Positions 55,427 to 64,000 of a DNA stretch of 64,000 nt are shown here, piece after piece. The notes beneath the pieces were generated by a model. It made no database searches. It saw only the letters and a program-made list of their open reading frames with translations, and was not told the origin of the DNA. This DNA is from JAHIKV01 sp963733145. Its GTDB lineage: Bacteria > Planctomycetota > Planctomycetia > Pirellulales > Thermoguttaceae. The position numbers were made by a program, and so were the translations under genes. Position 1 is the first letter of the stretch; every line of letters begins with the position of its first letter. The stretch is taken from contig CAVTCJ010000015.1 of the NCBI GenBank assembly GCA_963733145.1, positions 186,001 to 250,000 of the forward strand, in the 5' to 3' direction.

Positions 55427-56249
55427 GCATAATACTCATCACCAGTGCGACCAATCCAATGACTGTCGTGGCGATGATCACAAGGTAACCGAGCGTAAGT
55501 CCGGCGATGGCCATGCCCCGTCCGGCAAGGGTGTTCTGGCTGGCGGTTATCTGCTTCAGGGCGATATGGCCAAAGACGACAGCAGCGATGCTCCCCAGGA
55601 AAAATATAAGGCTGGTTCCCAACAGCCCGGTCACAAAACTGGCAATTGCCATCGGACAGACATTAACCGGTTTGGTGTCCATCTCGCCGGATGCCCCGCG
55701 GGACTGAGTTGACTGGCCGAAGACGCCTGCTACCCGTCCAGCCTCGATCCAATCCGCCATACCTTCGGTCCAGAGGCAGTCCTGTGGCAGAATCTGGCCG
55801 CCGGCTGCCAGCGCCTGTACTCGAGAGAAGGCGACAGGACCGAACTGATTGTCGCCCAATGTGTAATACCAGAGGGCTTCCTCTTGAGGCCCACCCGCGG
55901 CCGCAGCCGAGACCGCCGCAAGTGGGCCCTGATCTAATGCCGACAGGTCGGCCGCGGATTGGCCGTTTTCGGAAGCCGAGCCGGAGACGTCCTCTTCCAC
56001 AAATTCCACCAGATCAGTCTCCGTTGCTTTTGCGTCCGGCGTCGGCAGCGGACGACGACCCTTGTATTGAGTCACCGATGGAAACAACTCGGGAAAATCG
56101 GCTGCGCCAAACCATTGTGTCTGGTCGTTGGAAACCTGAAAATGACGGGCAAATTTTCCACGCCGCGTCTGAAGCTGTAGTTCCGCGACGGTGAAAGGGC
56201 CCTGCGTCCGGCCGCGATCGCGAGTATAAATTGGTTTTCTCAAGTCCAT
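55401..56249 (-). CDS. Two GYF_2 domains plus DUF4190 membrane domain
   Basis: 282 residues. GYF_2 at about 4-52 (RDRGRTQGPFTVAELQLQTRRGKFARHF) and 125-172 (WYYTLGDNQFGPVAFSRVQALAAGGQILPQDCLWTEGMADWIEAGRV). Two TM helices near 203-235 and 250-278 (MAIASFVTGLLGTSLIFFLGSIAAVVFGHIALKQI, AIAGLTLGYLVIIATTVIGLVALVMSI) are a DUF4190 module. GYF_2 domains bind proline-rich peptides, so they may assemble the operon's membrane proteins, several of which have Pro-rich linkers. Confidence 0.82.
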   Translation of the reverse strand: MDLRKPIYTRDRGRTQGPFTVAELQLQTRRGKFARHFQVSNDQTQWFGAADFPELFPSVTQYKGRRPLPTPDAKATETDLVEFVEEDVSGSASENGQSAADLSALDQGPLAAVSAAAAGGPQEEALWYYTLGDNQFGPVAFSRVQALAAGGQILPQDCLWTEGMADWIEAGRVAGVFGQSTQSRGASGEMDTKPVNVCPMAIASFVTGLLGTSLIFFLGSIAAVVFGHIALKQITASQNTLAGRGMAIAGLTLGYLVIIATTVIGLVALVMSIMLGATGRPT

Positions 56250-56340
56250 CGTTGTGTTTGATATTATCTTGTTTGCGGGTCATGCAACCGTTCACGGGGC
56301 GGCAGGGGACCGGTCCATTTTTCGGCGGGAAGATGTGATT

Positions 56341-57495
56341 TCACCCACAAACCGTAGGCCGAAAACATGGACCTGTCCCCCTCCCGCCGCCCCAGGGGGA
56401 CAGTCCCATTTTCGCGGCGGCAAAGCCAATTCGCGTGGCGACGTCCCACAGCGCCGCGAAAATTGGGACAGTCCCCTGTGAACGGTTACGCGGGTCATCA
56501 TCTACTTGGCGCGGATTATTGCGACTACTTGCATACACAGGACGTCCCTCGACCAAAGCAGTTTTATAAGGAGAGCCCAGCACGAATTTCCCCTTGCGGA
56601 GTTCACCAATCCTGTCCAGCCTGACGGGCAAATCGGAAGAGAGCCGATAGGCGACATACAATTCGGCCGGGTTCGTGTCAGCGGGCCCCGGCGGGATCGC
56701 ACAGGTCCACTGGTTCGGCTGTGCCTGATAGAGCCAGCCAATCCAACGGTAACGTTTTCCCAGAAGGGGTCGATTCAAGCGGGCAAACTCCATTGCCGCC
56801 TCCTTGCAAGCGTCACGGGGGTTACGTACCTGATCGAGGAGCCGCTGGGCTGCCTCGCGTGCTGTCTTGGCTTGCTGGTTCTCGGGAGAAATCCAGTTGG
56901 CCTCTTCGTCTAGAGGTGTGTTTTTGATCAAATCCCGATCCTTGGCAAAAGCTTTTGCCAAACAATAACTCCCCTGGCAGGCAATGTCTAGCACGCGGCG
57001 GATGAGTTGAACCTTGAGAATCGGTTCCATCCGCTTCTGCTCATACAAGTCGGCGAGGATTCCATGGAACGTTGTCTCCCAATTGTCTTGCCCCAACTTG
57101 GCAAGTCTGTCCAACGCCAGCTTGCTAAACTTGGATTGTGGGCTGGTCCAGTCGAATCCATCGCCGGCCGCCGAGTTGCGAATGTCGGCGGCGGCGAAGG
57201 TGACAGTATCCGTTTCTGACAGATCAAATGCCTTGAAATAACGGATTTTCCAATTGTTGCCGAAATGGAAAGGCTTGCCGTGGAAATAATACCTCTTCCC
57301 ATCTTGAGACTCGGCCATGCGAAGGTCGCTGACGGTCGGGTTATTCAAGAGTTCAATCAACTTCAAGTGGATGCTCTCGTGACTAGCGGGGTCGGTTCGG
57401 CGTGTAACAGCCGCCAGATGAGGCAATAATTCTTCCAACGCCTTTGCGGCAGGAAATCCCTTCTGATCGTCAAGCAACCTCTTGGCTTCATCTAA
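56341..57495 (-). pseudogene. 3' part of a large coiled-coil membrane protein gene split by IS701
   Basis: The reading frame that continues 59027-60968 after removal of the element and one TTAG copy: AAGLL joins DEAKRLLDDQKGFPAAKALEELLPHL without loss. The mostly helical domain carries GKRYYFHGKPFHFGNNWKIRYFKAFDLSETDTVTF and ends, after VDDDPRN, in residues encoded by a family D palindrome (56395-56475). As it stands this part is in frame with the end of the transposase. Confidence 0.75.
56395..56475. repeat. Family D palindrome with 3' coding readthrough
   Basis: GGGGGACAGTCCCATTTTCGC and GCGAAAATTGGGACAGTCCC face each other across 30-odd bases. The preceding gene reads through it in frame, replacing its original end. 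Confidence 0.75.
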
Positions 57496-59026
57496 TACTA
57501 CAGCGTAACTTGAGTCCCATTTACATACACGGGTTTCGGTCAGTTTGATGCCCATGTTCCGCAGAATTCGACGTTTTCGCTTGATATGGCAACGACGCGC
57601 CAGGGCGTTGCGATCTTGTATGCCTGCGAGCAACGCCGCCGTACGATGCAACAGACGCGACGAGACACGGCCGTCGAGCCACCACGAGCGAATTAACCCC
57701 GACACCGCCGTATGCACTTGGCAAACGGTCCACTCGGGATTTTTTTTCCCGCAAGCGTTGTTTCGTCTCGGCCAGAAACAAGTAGCTGATCGAACTGAGA
57801 ATCAAATGCCGCTTGAGGCCCGGATACCGCCGTCCTTCGTAATGAGCCAAGCCGACTTCGCCCTTGTCGTCCTCGAAGCAGCGTTCGACGCGCCAACGCG
57901 AGAAGGCCGCCAGAAGGATCGGCCCTGCCGATGTTTCCGGCGACGCATTGCTCACGAAGAACTTTATCTCGGCTGGATCAAGTACACTGCGGGCAACCAT
58001 CAAATGCCACGGGCCGGTGGGCAGGCCATCCGGTCCTTGAAGGAAGAACGGCACGCGTTTGACCTCCCAAAGGATCGGCCCCTTGTGGCCGTCCTTGACG
58101 CGATACCGCACCCACTCTTGGTCCTGCAGTTCCGGCGCGTACTTGAGCATGTTCTCGACCCTGATTGCCGGACGACTGCCGGAGACGATTCGCGGCGTCT
58201 TGCGGCCGCGGCCGCGGCCGCGGCGAAAGGGCCGACTCGTCACGCGCGGCGGAACGATCCAGCCCATCAGGATGCGCGGCACTTCGGCCACGAACCGCTG
58301 CTCCCGGCCGTCCAATGCCCGCAAAAACGCGGGTTTTCCGCCATACCACTCGTCGAACGTCAGCCAGGCAAACCGCACGCCGTTGGCCCGCGCGGTCGTA
58401 CAACTCCAAGGCGATTTCCGTTTTGGGACGATAGGTCATCCCTTCGGGGATCTGCGCCTCGCGGCAACGCGCGGGATCGCCAGCCCAACTTTCCGGCAGG
58501 AACAACTCGCCATCGAGCAAACAGTGAAAATCGTCCGCGGCATAGGCCAAATGCACCGTGACGATCCCGTTTTCCTGCTTGCCGATCGTACCCAAGTATT
58601 GCCGTTGCACGCCGGGCGTCTTATTCCCTTGTTTGACGAAGCTGGTTTCGTCGATGACGCCCACGGAATGCGGATGGGAATGATCCTCGGCGACGATTTG
58701 CTGCAAGCGGTTGCGGGCCAGGTCTTCCAGCCAACGATGTTGGCTGAGGAACTCCTGAAGGGTTCGCACGGGCACGCCGGCCGCCAGGGCAATCGGTTCG
58801 ACGCTCTTTCGCGGCAAGTCGGAAAGCTGCCCATTAACGTAGACGGTCAGATGTGCCCGTGTGTCCTTGCGGGCAAAGCAGTCGTCGAAGCGTTTCAGAA
58901 AACGGGCAAGCATCGGTTGCAACCCACGAATCAGTTTAGCGTCCATGTCTGGCCCTCCGTGACTCAGCAGGACACAAGTTTCGCCATTTTATCCAAACAA
59001 ATCAATATCAACTTAGCGCTGTAGTA
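57496..59026 (-). mobile_element. IS701-family insertion sequence, 1531 bp
   Basis: Ends TACTACAGCG-TAACTT and (complement) TACTACAGCGCTAAGTT are terminal inverted repeats. A 4-bp target duplication CTAA flanks it (57492-57495 and 59027-59030), matching the YTAR rule of IS701. It carries one transposase gene on the minus strand. Removal restores the host gene frame exactly. Confidence 0.88.
57536..58946 (-). pseudogene. IS701-family transposase (two frameshifts)
   Basis: ATG 58946 starts MDAKLIRGLQPMLARFLKRFDDCFARKDTRAHLTVYVNGQLSDLPRKSVEPIALAAGVPVRTLQEFL; the DDE core includes VGVIDETSFVKQGNKTPGVQRQYLGTIGKQENGIVTVHLAY, VRFAWLTFDEWYGGKP and RWRVERCFEDDKGEVGLAHYEGRRY. Frame breaks near 58392 (GCGCGGGCC) and in the T8 run at 57740-57747. 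The C-terminal end (NALARRCHIKRKRRILRNMGIKLTETRVCKW) runs into the IS terminus without a stop. Likely inactive as read. Confidence 0.85.
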
Positions 59027-60968
59027 CTAATAGCCCCGCCGCTTTTGCAGGTTCCTCGTAACGGAGATCGAGTCGGGACACATTCTGAATCATCGAATCC
59101 CAGAGCGCCATGCCTTTCCAGGTTTCGCTCTCCCTTTCGGCAACTTGCTTGAAATGGAGTGCGCGAGGGCGATCCGTAAATTCCTTGGCGTACGTTTCCA
59201 GAGCAGATTTAAAACGATCTCGATTGCCGACGGAGGCTGTCACGTCGTGCAAGCGGCTAAGCTCCTTCATGGCTTCAGTATGTTGACCAATAAGCGCGGT
59301 CAGTCTGGCAATCAACGGAACAACCTGTCCGCGGAGTTCAGGGGATACGTGCCGCTGTCCTCGGAGCTCTTTGGCCTTCCTTACCAACTCCTCCATTTTG
59401 CCGGGGTCATTATTCTGGACATTGGCGACGCCGTTCCGCAGTTCGGCCAGGGCTTTGGTAAACCGGTCATCGACTTCTTTCTGCAGACGGCTTTGCTTCT
59501 CTGGAAACTCCAACTCATACTGTTTGACTTGGGCTTTTTCCTCGCTGTTTCGGGACGTCTTTTCGGCATCTTGCAGAAGAACGGCAGCTTGGCTCAAAGA
59601 CTCCCAGGTAAATTCTCCATCTAAAATCCTCTTAACCGCGGTAAGCAACTCATCGAACTGTTTCTTCCGGCCCCTTTCTTCGCTAAGAGCCACGTCGAGC
59701 TCGCCCTGCAATTTCTGGACTTCCGCACTCCGGAAGATCTGCGGGGCCCGTTCCTTGATGTCAGTAAGGTAAGCCTCGGCTTCGGTCAGTTTTTTATCTT
59801 CGATTAACGCGCCTAGCGCGGCCGCGTGCTTTGCCACTTCCTCGCGATGCAACTGATGAATCAAGGTGCCCGCAATCAGTCCGGCCAATGACGCCCCGCC
59901 AATGACAACGCTCACCAGAATAAGCCGAAAGCGACGAATCGCGGCGATTTCCAGGAAACGGATGCGCTCGTCCAAACGCCGTTTAAGGATCGGCGGCACA
60001 CCCCATTCATACCTGGCCACAGCGTGAGAACAGCGTTCCAAGGTGCTGCGATTGGCCGCTTCGTCCAACGCGCGCCGTAGCGCGTCCAGGGCCGCATCAT
60101 ACTCCGCCCGAGCCCTTTCCCTCTCATCCTCATTCTCCAGCCATTCCAGCGCCGGCGCAACCAATTCCAGCAAGGGATCGTTGGGCTGAGTGATGCCAAT
60201 TGCAGCCAGCGTGTTCCAGCGCTGACGATGTTCTCGCCCCTGCGCAGCATCAAGGTCGGCATGCGCCGAACTCAACTGCTTGGCGACTTTCTCCAATCCA
60301 TCCCTGGCATACATGGTTCGGACCCGGGTGTGAAGCTCGATGGTTCGCTGCCACAATGCTGTCGGCGGCGGTTGCAGCCAATCCGGCGACCGTAGTTCCT
60401 TCTCCAGCGCTGCAAGACGGCTCAGGTTTGTTTCTTTGCCGGCCCGCTCCACTTCATCCAACACCTGATTGATCCGCACTCGCTCATATTCGCGCAGGTC
60501 GCCCTCCCAGATGGGGTTTTGTCTATCCTGGCGGGCAATCTTTCGCATGATTTCGATACGGCGCGGGAGCGGACCGTGAGCCAAAGCATGCAGGCGATGC
60601 TGCCGCATCAGTCCGGCCAAAGGCTGCTCTGCAGAATAGGCTTCGTTGATCTCTGCCGCCACGTCGATCAATAGTTGCGGAGGAGCGGGCAACTCATACT
60701 GCCGGACATATTCGACCCACACGTCCCGCTCGGGAAAGTCAAGTTCAGCCACCGTGTCCAAGAGATTTGGCTCCGCTTCACACAATTGAATAGCCTCGGC
60801 ACGGTGTCCCTTCTGCAGCCGGTCGCGGCACTCACGCAGACGGCGATTTATGTCTTTGACTGCCGCCATATACTGACCGTTCAGCGAAGACAAATCGTCG
60901 GTGCTAGTCTCCGTTTCGGAAACAAGGATGGTGTTGATGCCGTCAACAACCTGCTGATACTCGCTCAT
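59027..60968 (-). CDS. 5' part of a large coiled-coil membrane protein gene (split by IS701)
   Basis: ATG 60968 overlaps the upstream stop (ATGA). The first 340 residues are helical and soluble (MSEYQQVVDGINTILVSETETSTDDLSSLN), then TM 346-370 (FRLILVSVVIGGASLAGLIAGTLI) and a coiled coil of ~280 residues (LIEDKKLTEAEAYLTDIKERAPQIFRSAEVQKLQGELDVALSEERGRKKQFDELL). The frame enters the IS and stops soon after (AGLLVLQR). Restored length would be about 1030 residues. It may be the stalk or sensor of the system. Confidence 0.78.
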
Positions 60969-61147
60969 GGTTTCCGCTCCTCACTGCCTGGCGACGCCGT
61001 GCGGTAGATCTCCACCTTCTCGCCTTCGATCTCGACATAAATCCGCAGTGACACCTTGGCGCTCGTCGCCACGTCGTTTGCGAGCCGGGTCATACCGCGA
61101 TACCACTGCTCCAGTGAATTAAGAGACTCCCGCATTTGTTGGTACTG
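60965..61147 (-). CDS. In-frame continuation after a stop codon of the 61148-62632 gene
   Basis: After TAA (61150-61148) the same frame stays open for 60 codons: QYQQMRESLNSLEQWYRGM and LRIYVEIEGEKVEIYRTASPG, ending TGA with an ATGA overlap to the next gene. The end parallels the paralogue's closing YRIYAEIDGQRIDLVRSF, so it is probably the lost C-terminus. A separate start at ATG 61134 is possible. Confidence 0.6.
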   Translation of the reverse strand, partial: QYQQMRESLNSLEQWYRGMTRLANDVATSAKVSLRIYVEIEGEKVEIYRTASPGSEERKP

Positions 61148-62632
61148 TTACTTATCCGCTTCGAGAGCACGGATTTGTTCCCGTCTTCTATTTGAAAGAG
61201 AACTGGACGCCGACGATCCGGCGCGTGGCTTGTTGAGGTCGTCTAGTTGACCCTCGATTTTCTTCAGAGCAACCTCAACCAATTTCATTTTGGCCGCGAG
61301 TTTCCGCTGTTGTAGTTTGAACCAGCGGCGGAAGACCGGAATTTCTTTCTCCGTGACGATGCCACTGCTACTCACTTCCTTATCTAAAGCGAACAATTTG
61401 AAGGAAAGGCGCGGGCTCGCGCCCAGCGTGAGTGTAGTCTTGATATCCAGTCTCCCTTCCTCACCATCCCCGTTACCACTGAAGAAGCGAATCTCACCGG
61501 TATCTCCCACTTTCCATCCCGATTCCGGCCTCATCTCGTGTTTCAGTCGAGTGTCCAATTTCAGGTCCAACCGCAGGTGCTTCGGATCGGGCAGGGAGGC
61601 GACATCCAACTTGATTTCCACGCCTGAGGTTTTGTGGTCTACATCAACACTGATGGGATCCAGTTCTTCCAGCGGTCGGGAGAGAAAGCAGCGCTCGTTG
61701 TCCTCTCCGATCCGTATGTGCAACAAACAATACGGCAAATTCCTCCCTGACAATGACGGGACGCCACTCGGCATCCATGCGTACCGGAGCGATTGGCCCT
61801 TGAGGGAGAAGACGCCGATGTCCATGTTTCTTCCCAACTGGGTCAACGGCGGAGCAATGACGGTCCACGAACGAATCCCATCCGGGGTATCGGCGCAGTT
61901 GAGAATGAAACCCCGGTTGCCGCCCAGCAGAGTCTCGGAGCCGACGATGGACAAGTCGCACTTGGTCGGTGAATCTATAAAGATCTTGGCGATTTCCTGC
62001 GGGGTGGCGCTGCTCGGTTTACCGCGTTCCGGGAGCGTCAGCATCCGTTTCCGTTCGCGGATGTCATCCAGCGGGCGGTGACTCGCCGCCACAAGAGGCG
62101 GGTTGCTTCTGCCGGCTCCCCGCCTCGTGGGTGCTTTTTCCGACGATGCGGGAACAGGGTTCTCGGCCGGAGGTTTCCTCTCCGGCGTCTGCCTGGACGA
62201 CTTGCCTGGCAATCCGGAATTCCGCTCCGGCGGACTTGTCGACTCCTGGGGTTGCGGTGTAGCTGCAGTTCGCGACGCCCGTCTAACGGGTTCTTCTTTC
62301 GGAGGCCGCTTGTCAGACCGCGTCGCTTTGGAAGAATCCGGCGGGAGCATCCTTTCAGAATGGCTGGAAACCAACTCCGCGGATGTTTCGGGTGCCGTCA
62401 GCAAAGAGTTGACCGAGATCACCACCCAGGCAGCCGTGCCGATACCCAGCACGGCAAACGAGCCGGTTGCAATTCCCAGCAGGACCCGGGCTCTCTTACC
62501 GGCTCCCCGTGCCGGCCGGACCGCCGGCGTGTGCCCCGAATGCCGGCGCGGCGGTGGTGCACCGGGCCGTTTCTGCAACGCCCGGAAAGGCGGTGGCAAC
62601 TTGCTTGATCCACTACCCATGTTGGTACTCAC
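61148..62632 (-). CDS. Membrane protein with C-terminal coiled coil, paralogue 2
   Basis: 494 residues; start overlaps the upstream gene by four bases. TM helix about 48-72 (ARVLLGIATGSFAVLGIGTAAWVVISV), a low-complexity Pro/Ser linker, then a beta-rich domain: DIRERKRMLTLPERGKPSSATPQEIAKIFIDSPTKCDLSIVGSETLLGGNRGFILNCADTPDG, DIGVFSLKGQSLRYAWM, followed by a coiled coil (about 440-490). It is homologous to the gene at 62629-64000 throughout. An in-frame TAA removes the last ~60 residues. Confidence 0.72.
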   Translation of the reverse strand: MSTNMGSGSSKLPPPFRALQKRPGAPPPRRHSGHTPAVRPARGAGKRARVLLGIATGSFAVLGIGTAAWVVISVNSLLTAPETSAELVSSHSERMLPPDSSKATRSDKRPPKEEPVRRASRTAATPQPQESTSPPERNSGLPGKSSRQTPERKPPAENPVPASSEKAPTRRGAGRSNPPLVAASHRPLDDIRERKRMLTLPERGKPSSATPQEIAKIFIDSPTKCDLSIVGSETLLGGNRGFILNCADTPDGIRSWTVIAPPLTQLGRNMDIGVFSLKGQSLRYAWMPSGVPSLSGRNLPYCLLHIRIGEDNERCFLSRPLEELDPISVDVDHKTSGVEIKLDVASLPDPKHLRLDLKLDTRLKHEMRPESGWKVGDTGEIRFFSGNGDGEEGRLDIKTTLTLGASPRLSFKLFALDKEVSSSGIVTEKEIPVFRRWFKLQQRKLAAKMKLVEVALKKIEGQLDDLNKPRAGSSASSSLSNRRREQIRALEADK

Positions 62633-64000
62633 TTGTCTGTTGGCACGAAGCTTCGCACCAGATCAATCCGCTGCCCGTCGATCTCCGCATATATGCGATA
62701 GTCGATGTGACAATTTCTCTCCAACTCGTCAAGCAAGATCATCATTTGTTTACACCATTTTTCGTCGTTGACTTCAAACTCCATCCAATCAAGCTGCTTT
62801 TTCCGTTGATCCTGCTTTTCTTTTAATTGTTCCTGTTTCCTCTTCTTGTATTCATTATCCTTTCTAAGGTTTTGCAGCTCTTTTGTCAGATTCTTGATTC
62901 CTGCATCGATTTTTTGCAGACCTTCTTCTACACGGTTTTGCAGTTCCCTGCACCGATTCTTGCGATCCTGCAACATATTCCGATCGACTAGTAACGGCTC
63001 TTCCAGGATTCGACCATCATCAAGGCGCTTCTTGGCTGGGGCATTGACCTCGAACCTGAGTCCGTAGGCGTCTTTATTCACCACGAATTTCGCGTCAATC
63101 TCCAACAGGCTCTTGTTGCGGTCTTTCTCGTCAAGAATCTGGATTGTGGATGTTTCCGAGATCTTCACGCTGCTGGGCGGAATAATTTTGTGTGGCGGGG
63201 AGCCTTGGAATTGAAAGCCCACGCGGAGCGTGTCCTCGGTCGGAACGTCCTTTACAGCGACTGGAAACTCCCAAATGGGTGGCTTTGTATCCCATTTTAT
63301 TTTCAGTGGGTCACGTTGTTGCGGATGAAAAAGGGCGCAGCGTTCGTGTTTGCCGTCCACCTCTACGGTCAATACGCAGAATCGAAGACAGGCTGATTTG
63401 GCGGACGAAGAGCGGAACTGGGAGGGGTTGCACCACTGAAACCTCAAGGACTGACCTATGAGTGTGAATGTGGCGATGTCCTGCCCTTTACCCAACCCAG
63501 TTGTGGTATGCGATTGGACGGTCCAGATCCGAGCCCCATCAACGTCCTTCGAGTCTGCATGATGAAGGATCGCCCTTCGCCAAGCACTGCTTCGCTGCCG
63601 GACAGCGTTAAATTACACAGTTCCGGTTGCTGGACGAATACTTTGGCCACTTCCTCCTCTGGCCTGTCGCCGGCGAAATTGAAGTCGGGAAGCGGTATTG
63701 CAAGCACACGGTTGCGGCCGCGAATGTCCGCCAATGGATCGGGCGCCGGCACTTCGGGCTTTTTCACCGGCTCTGTCTTAGGTTTCTCGTTGGCCGTTTT
63801 CTCTTCAGCAGCCTTGTTCGCTGCTGCAGCCTTCTCGGCGGCCATTTTCTTCTCTTCCGCCGCCATCTTTTCCGCTGCCGCCTTCTTTTCTGCCGCCGCC
63901 TTCTCGGCGGCTATCTTCTTCTCTTCCGCGGCCTTCTTTTCCGCCGCGGCCCTCTCGGCGGCCATCTTTTTCTCTTCGGCAGCCCTGGCCTTGCTCTCAT
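62629..64000 (-). CDS. Paralogue 1, frameshifted and cut by window edge
   Basis: From the right edge the frame encodes Ala/Glu/Lys repeats (AAEKKAAEEKKIAAEK), then DIRGRNRVLAIPLPDFNFAGDRPEEEVAKVFVQQPELCNLTLSGSEAVLGEGRSFI. Near 63558 the frame shifts; the second frame continues HADSKDVDGARIWTVQSHTTTGLGKGQDIATFTLIGQSLRFQW and a coiled coil (NVRNRVEEGL-type heptads, DAGIKNLTKELQNLRKDNEYKKRKQEQLKEKQDQRKKQ), ending YRIYAEIDGQRIDLVRSFVPTDK. Same order as paralogue 2. The Ala/Lys repeats are a long helix. Confidence 0.7.

Noticed and set aside
57740..57747. T8 run in the transposase as programmed frameshift site
   Set aside because: A second shift at 58392 without slippery sequence, and IS701 elements are not known to use frameshifting; an indel is simpler.

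Overview
The window looks like a Planctomycetota chromosome fragment, probably Pirellulales-like. The reasons are high GC, a DUF1559 prepilin-like gene, several PEP-CTERM proteins under an ECF sigma/FecR pair, GYF_2-domain membrane proteins, a SPINDLY-type glycosyltransferase, and many dispersed palindromic and satellite repeats. About a dozen conserved genes carry single frameshifts, so either the locus is decaying or the assembly keeps indel errors. Several products are therefore described across a frameshift.

1-20 kb is mostly core: a lipoprotein start, an HtrA protease followed by a degenerate protease-fold protein, a QueD/PTPS enzyme, a short FliG-like protein, mutS, a class V aminotransferase, a permease/DUF2442/flavodiiron operon, HicBA, a peroxiredoxin, a fur-ferritin pair with a Fur-box-like site, rnpA-yidD, a membrane GTPase and a large TPR protein. 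Repeats sit inside the reading frames of mutS, the GTPase and the permease without breaking them.

20-34 kb is a surface/secretome region: a lipoprotein, the DUF1559 protein, a four-helix-bundle gene between inverted 8-bp satellites, then six PEP-CTERM genes or relics on the minus strand (one pair is a decayed tandem duplication), ending upstream in FecR and ECF sigma genes that are the likely regulators.

34-46.6 kb is an accessory patchwork. It starts next to a 3' tRNA remnant and contains truncated DHFR-like and alcohol dehydrogenase genes, a SPINDLY-type transferase, a TIGR01777 epimerase, IS4 and IS630 relics, a 184-bp MITE with direct repeats, an MFS transporter and the first 40-odd codons of a serine recombinase.

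46.7-64 kb is one long minus-strand operon, with many genes overlapping or only a few bases apart, that runs off the right edge. In transcription order it has two paralogous membrane/coiled-coil proteins, a ~1000-residue membrane coiled-coil protein split by an IS701-family element, a GYF_2/DUF4190 protein, a MotA/TolQ/ExbB-like channel, two more GYF_2 membrane proteins (one with a DUF2135-like domain, one with an alpha-toroid domain), two single-pass ExbD/MotB-like proteins with an Asp at the start of the membrane helix, and a RelA/SpoT-TPR-SLOG-RyR protein. I read it as a proton-motor-linked sensor with a nucleotide-signalling output, possibly a defence or stress system. The architecture is visible in the sequence; the function is inference.
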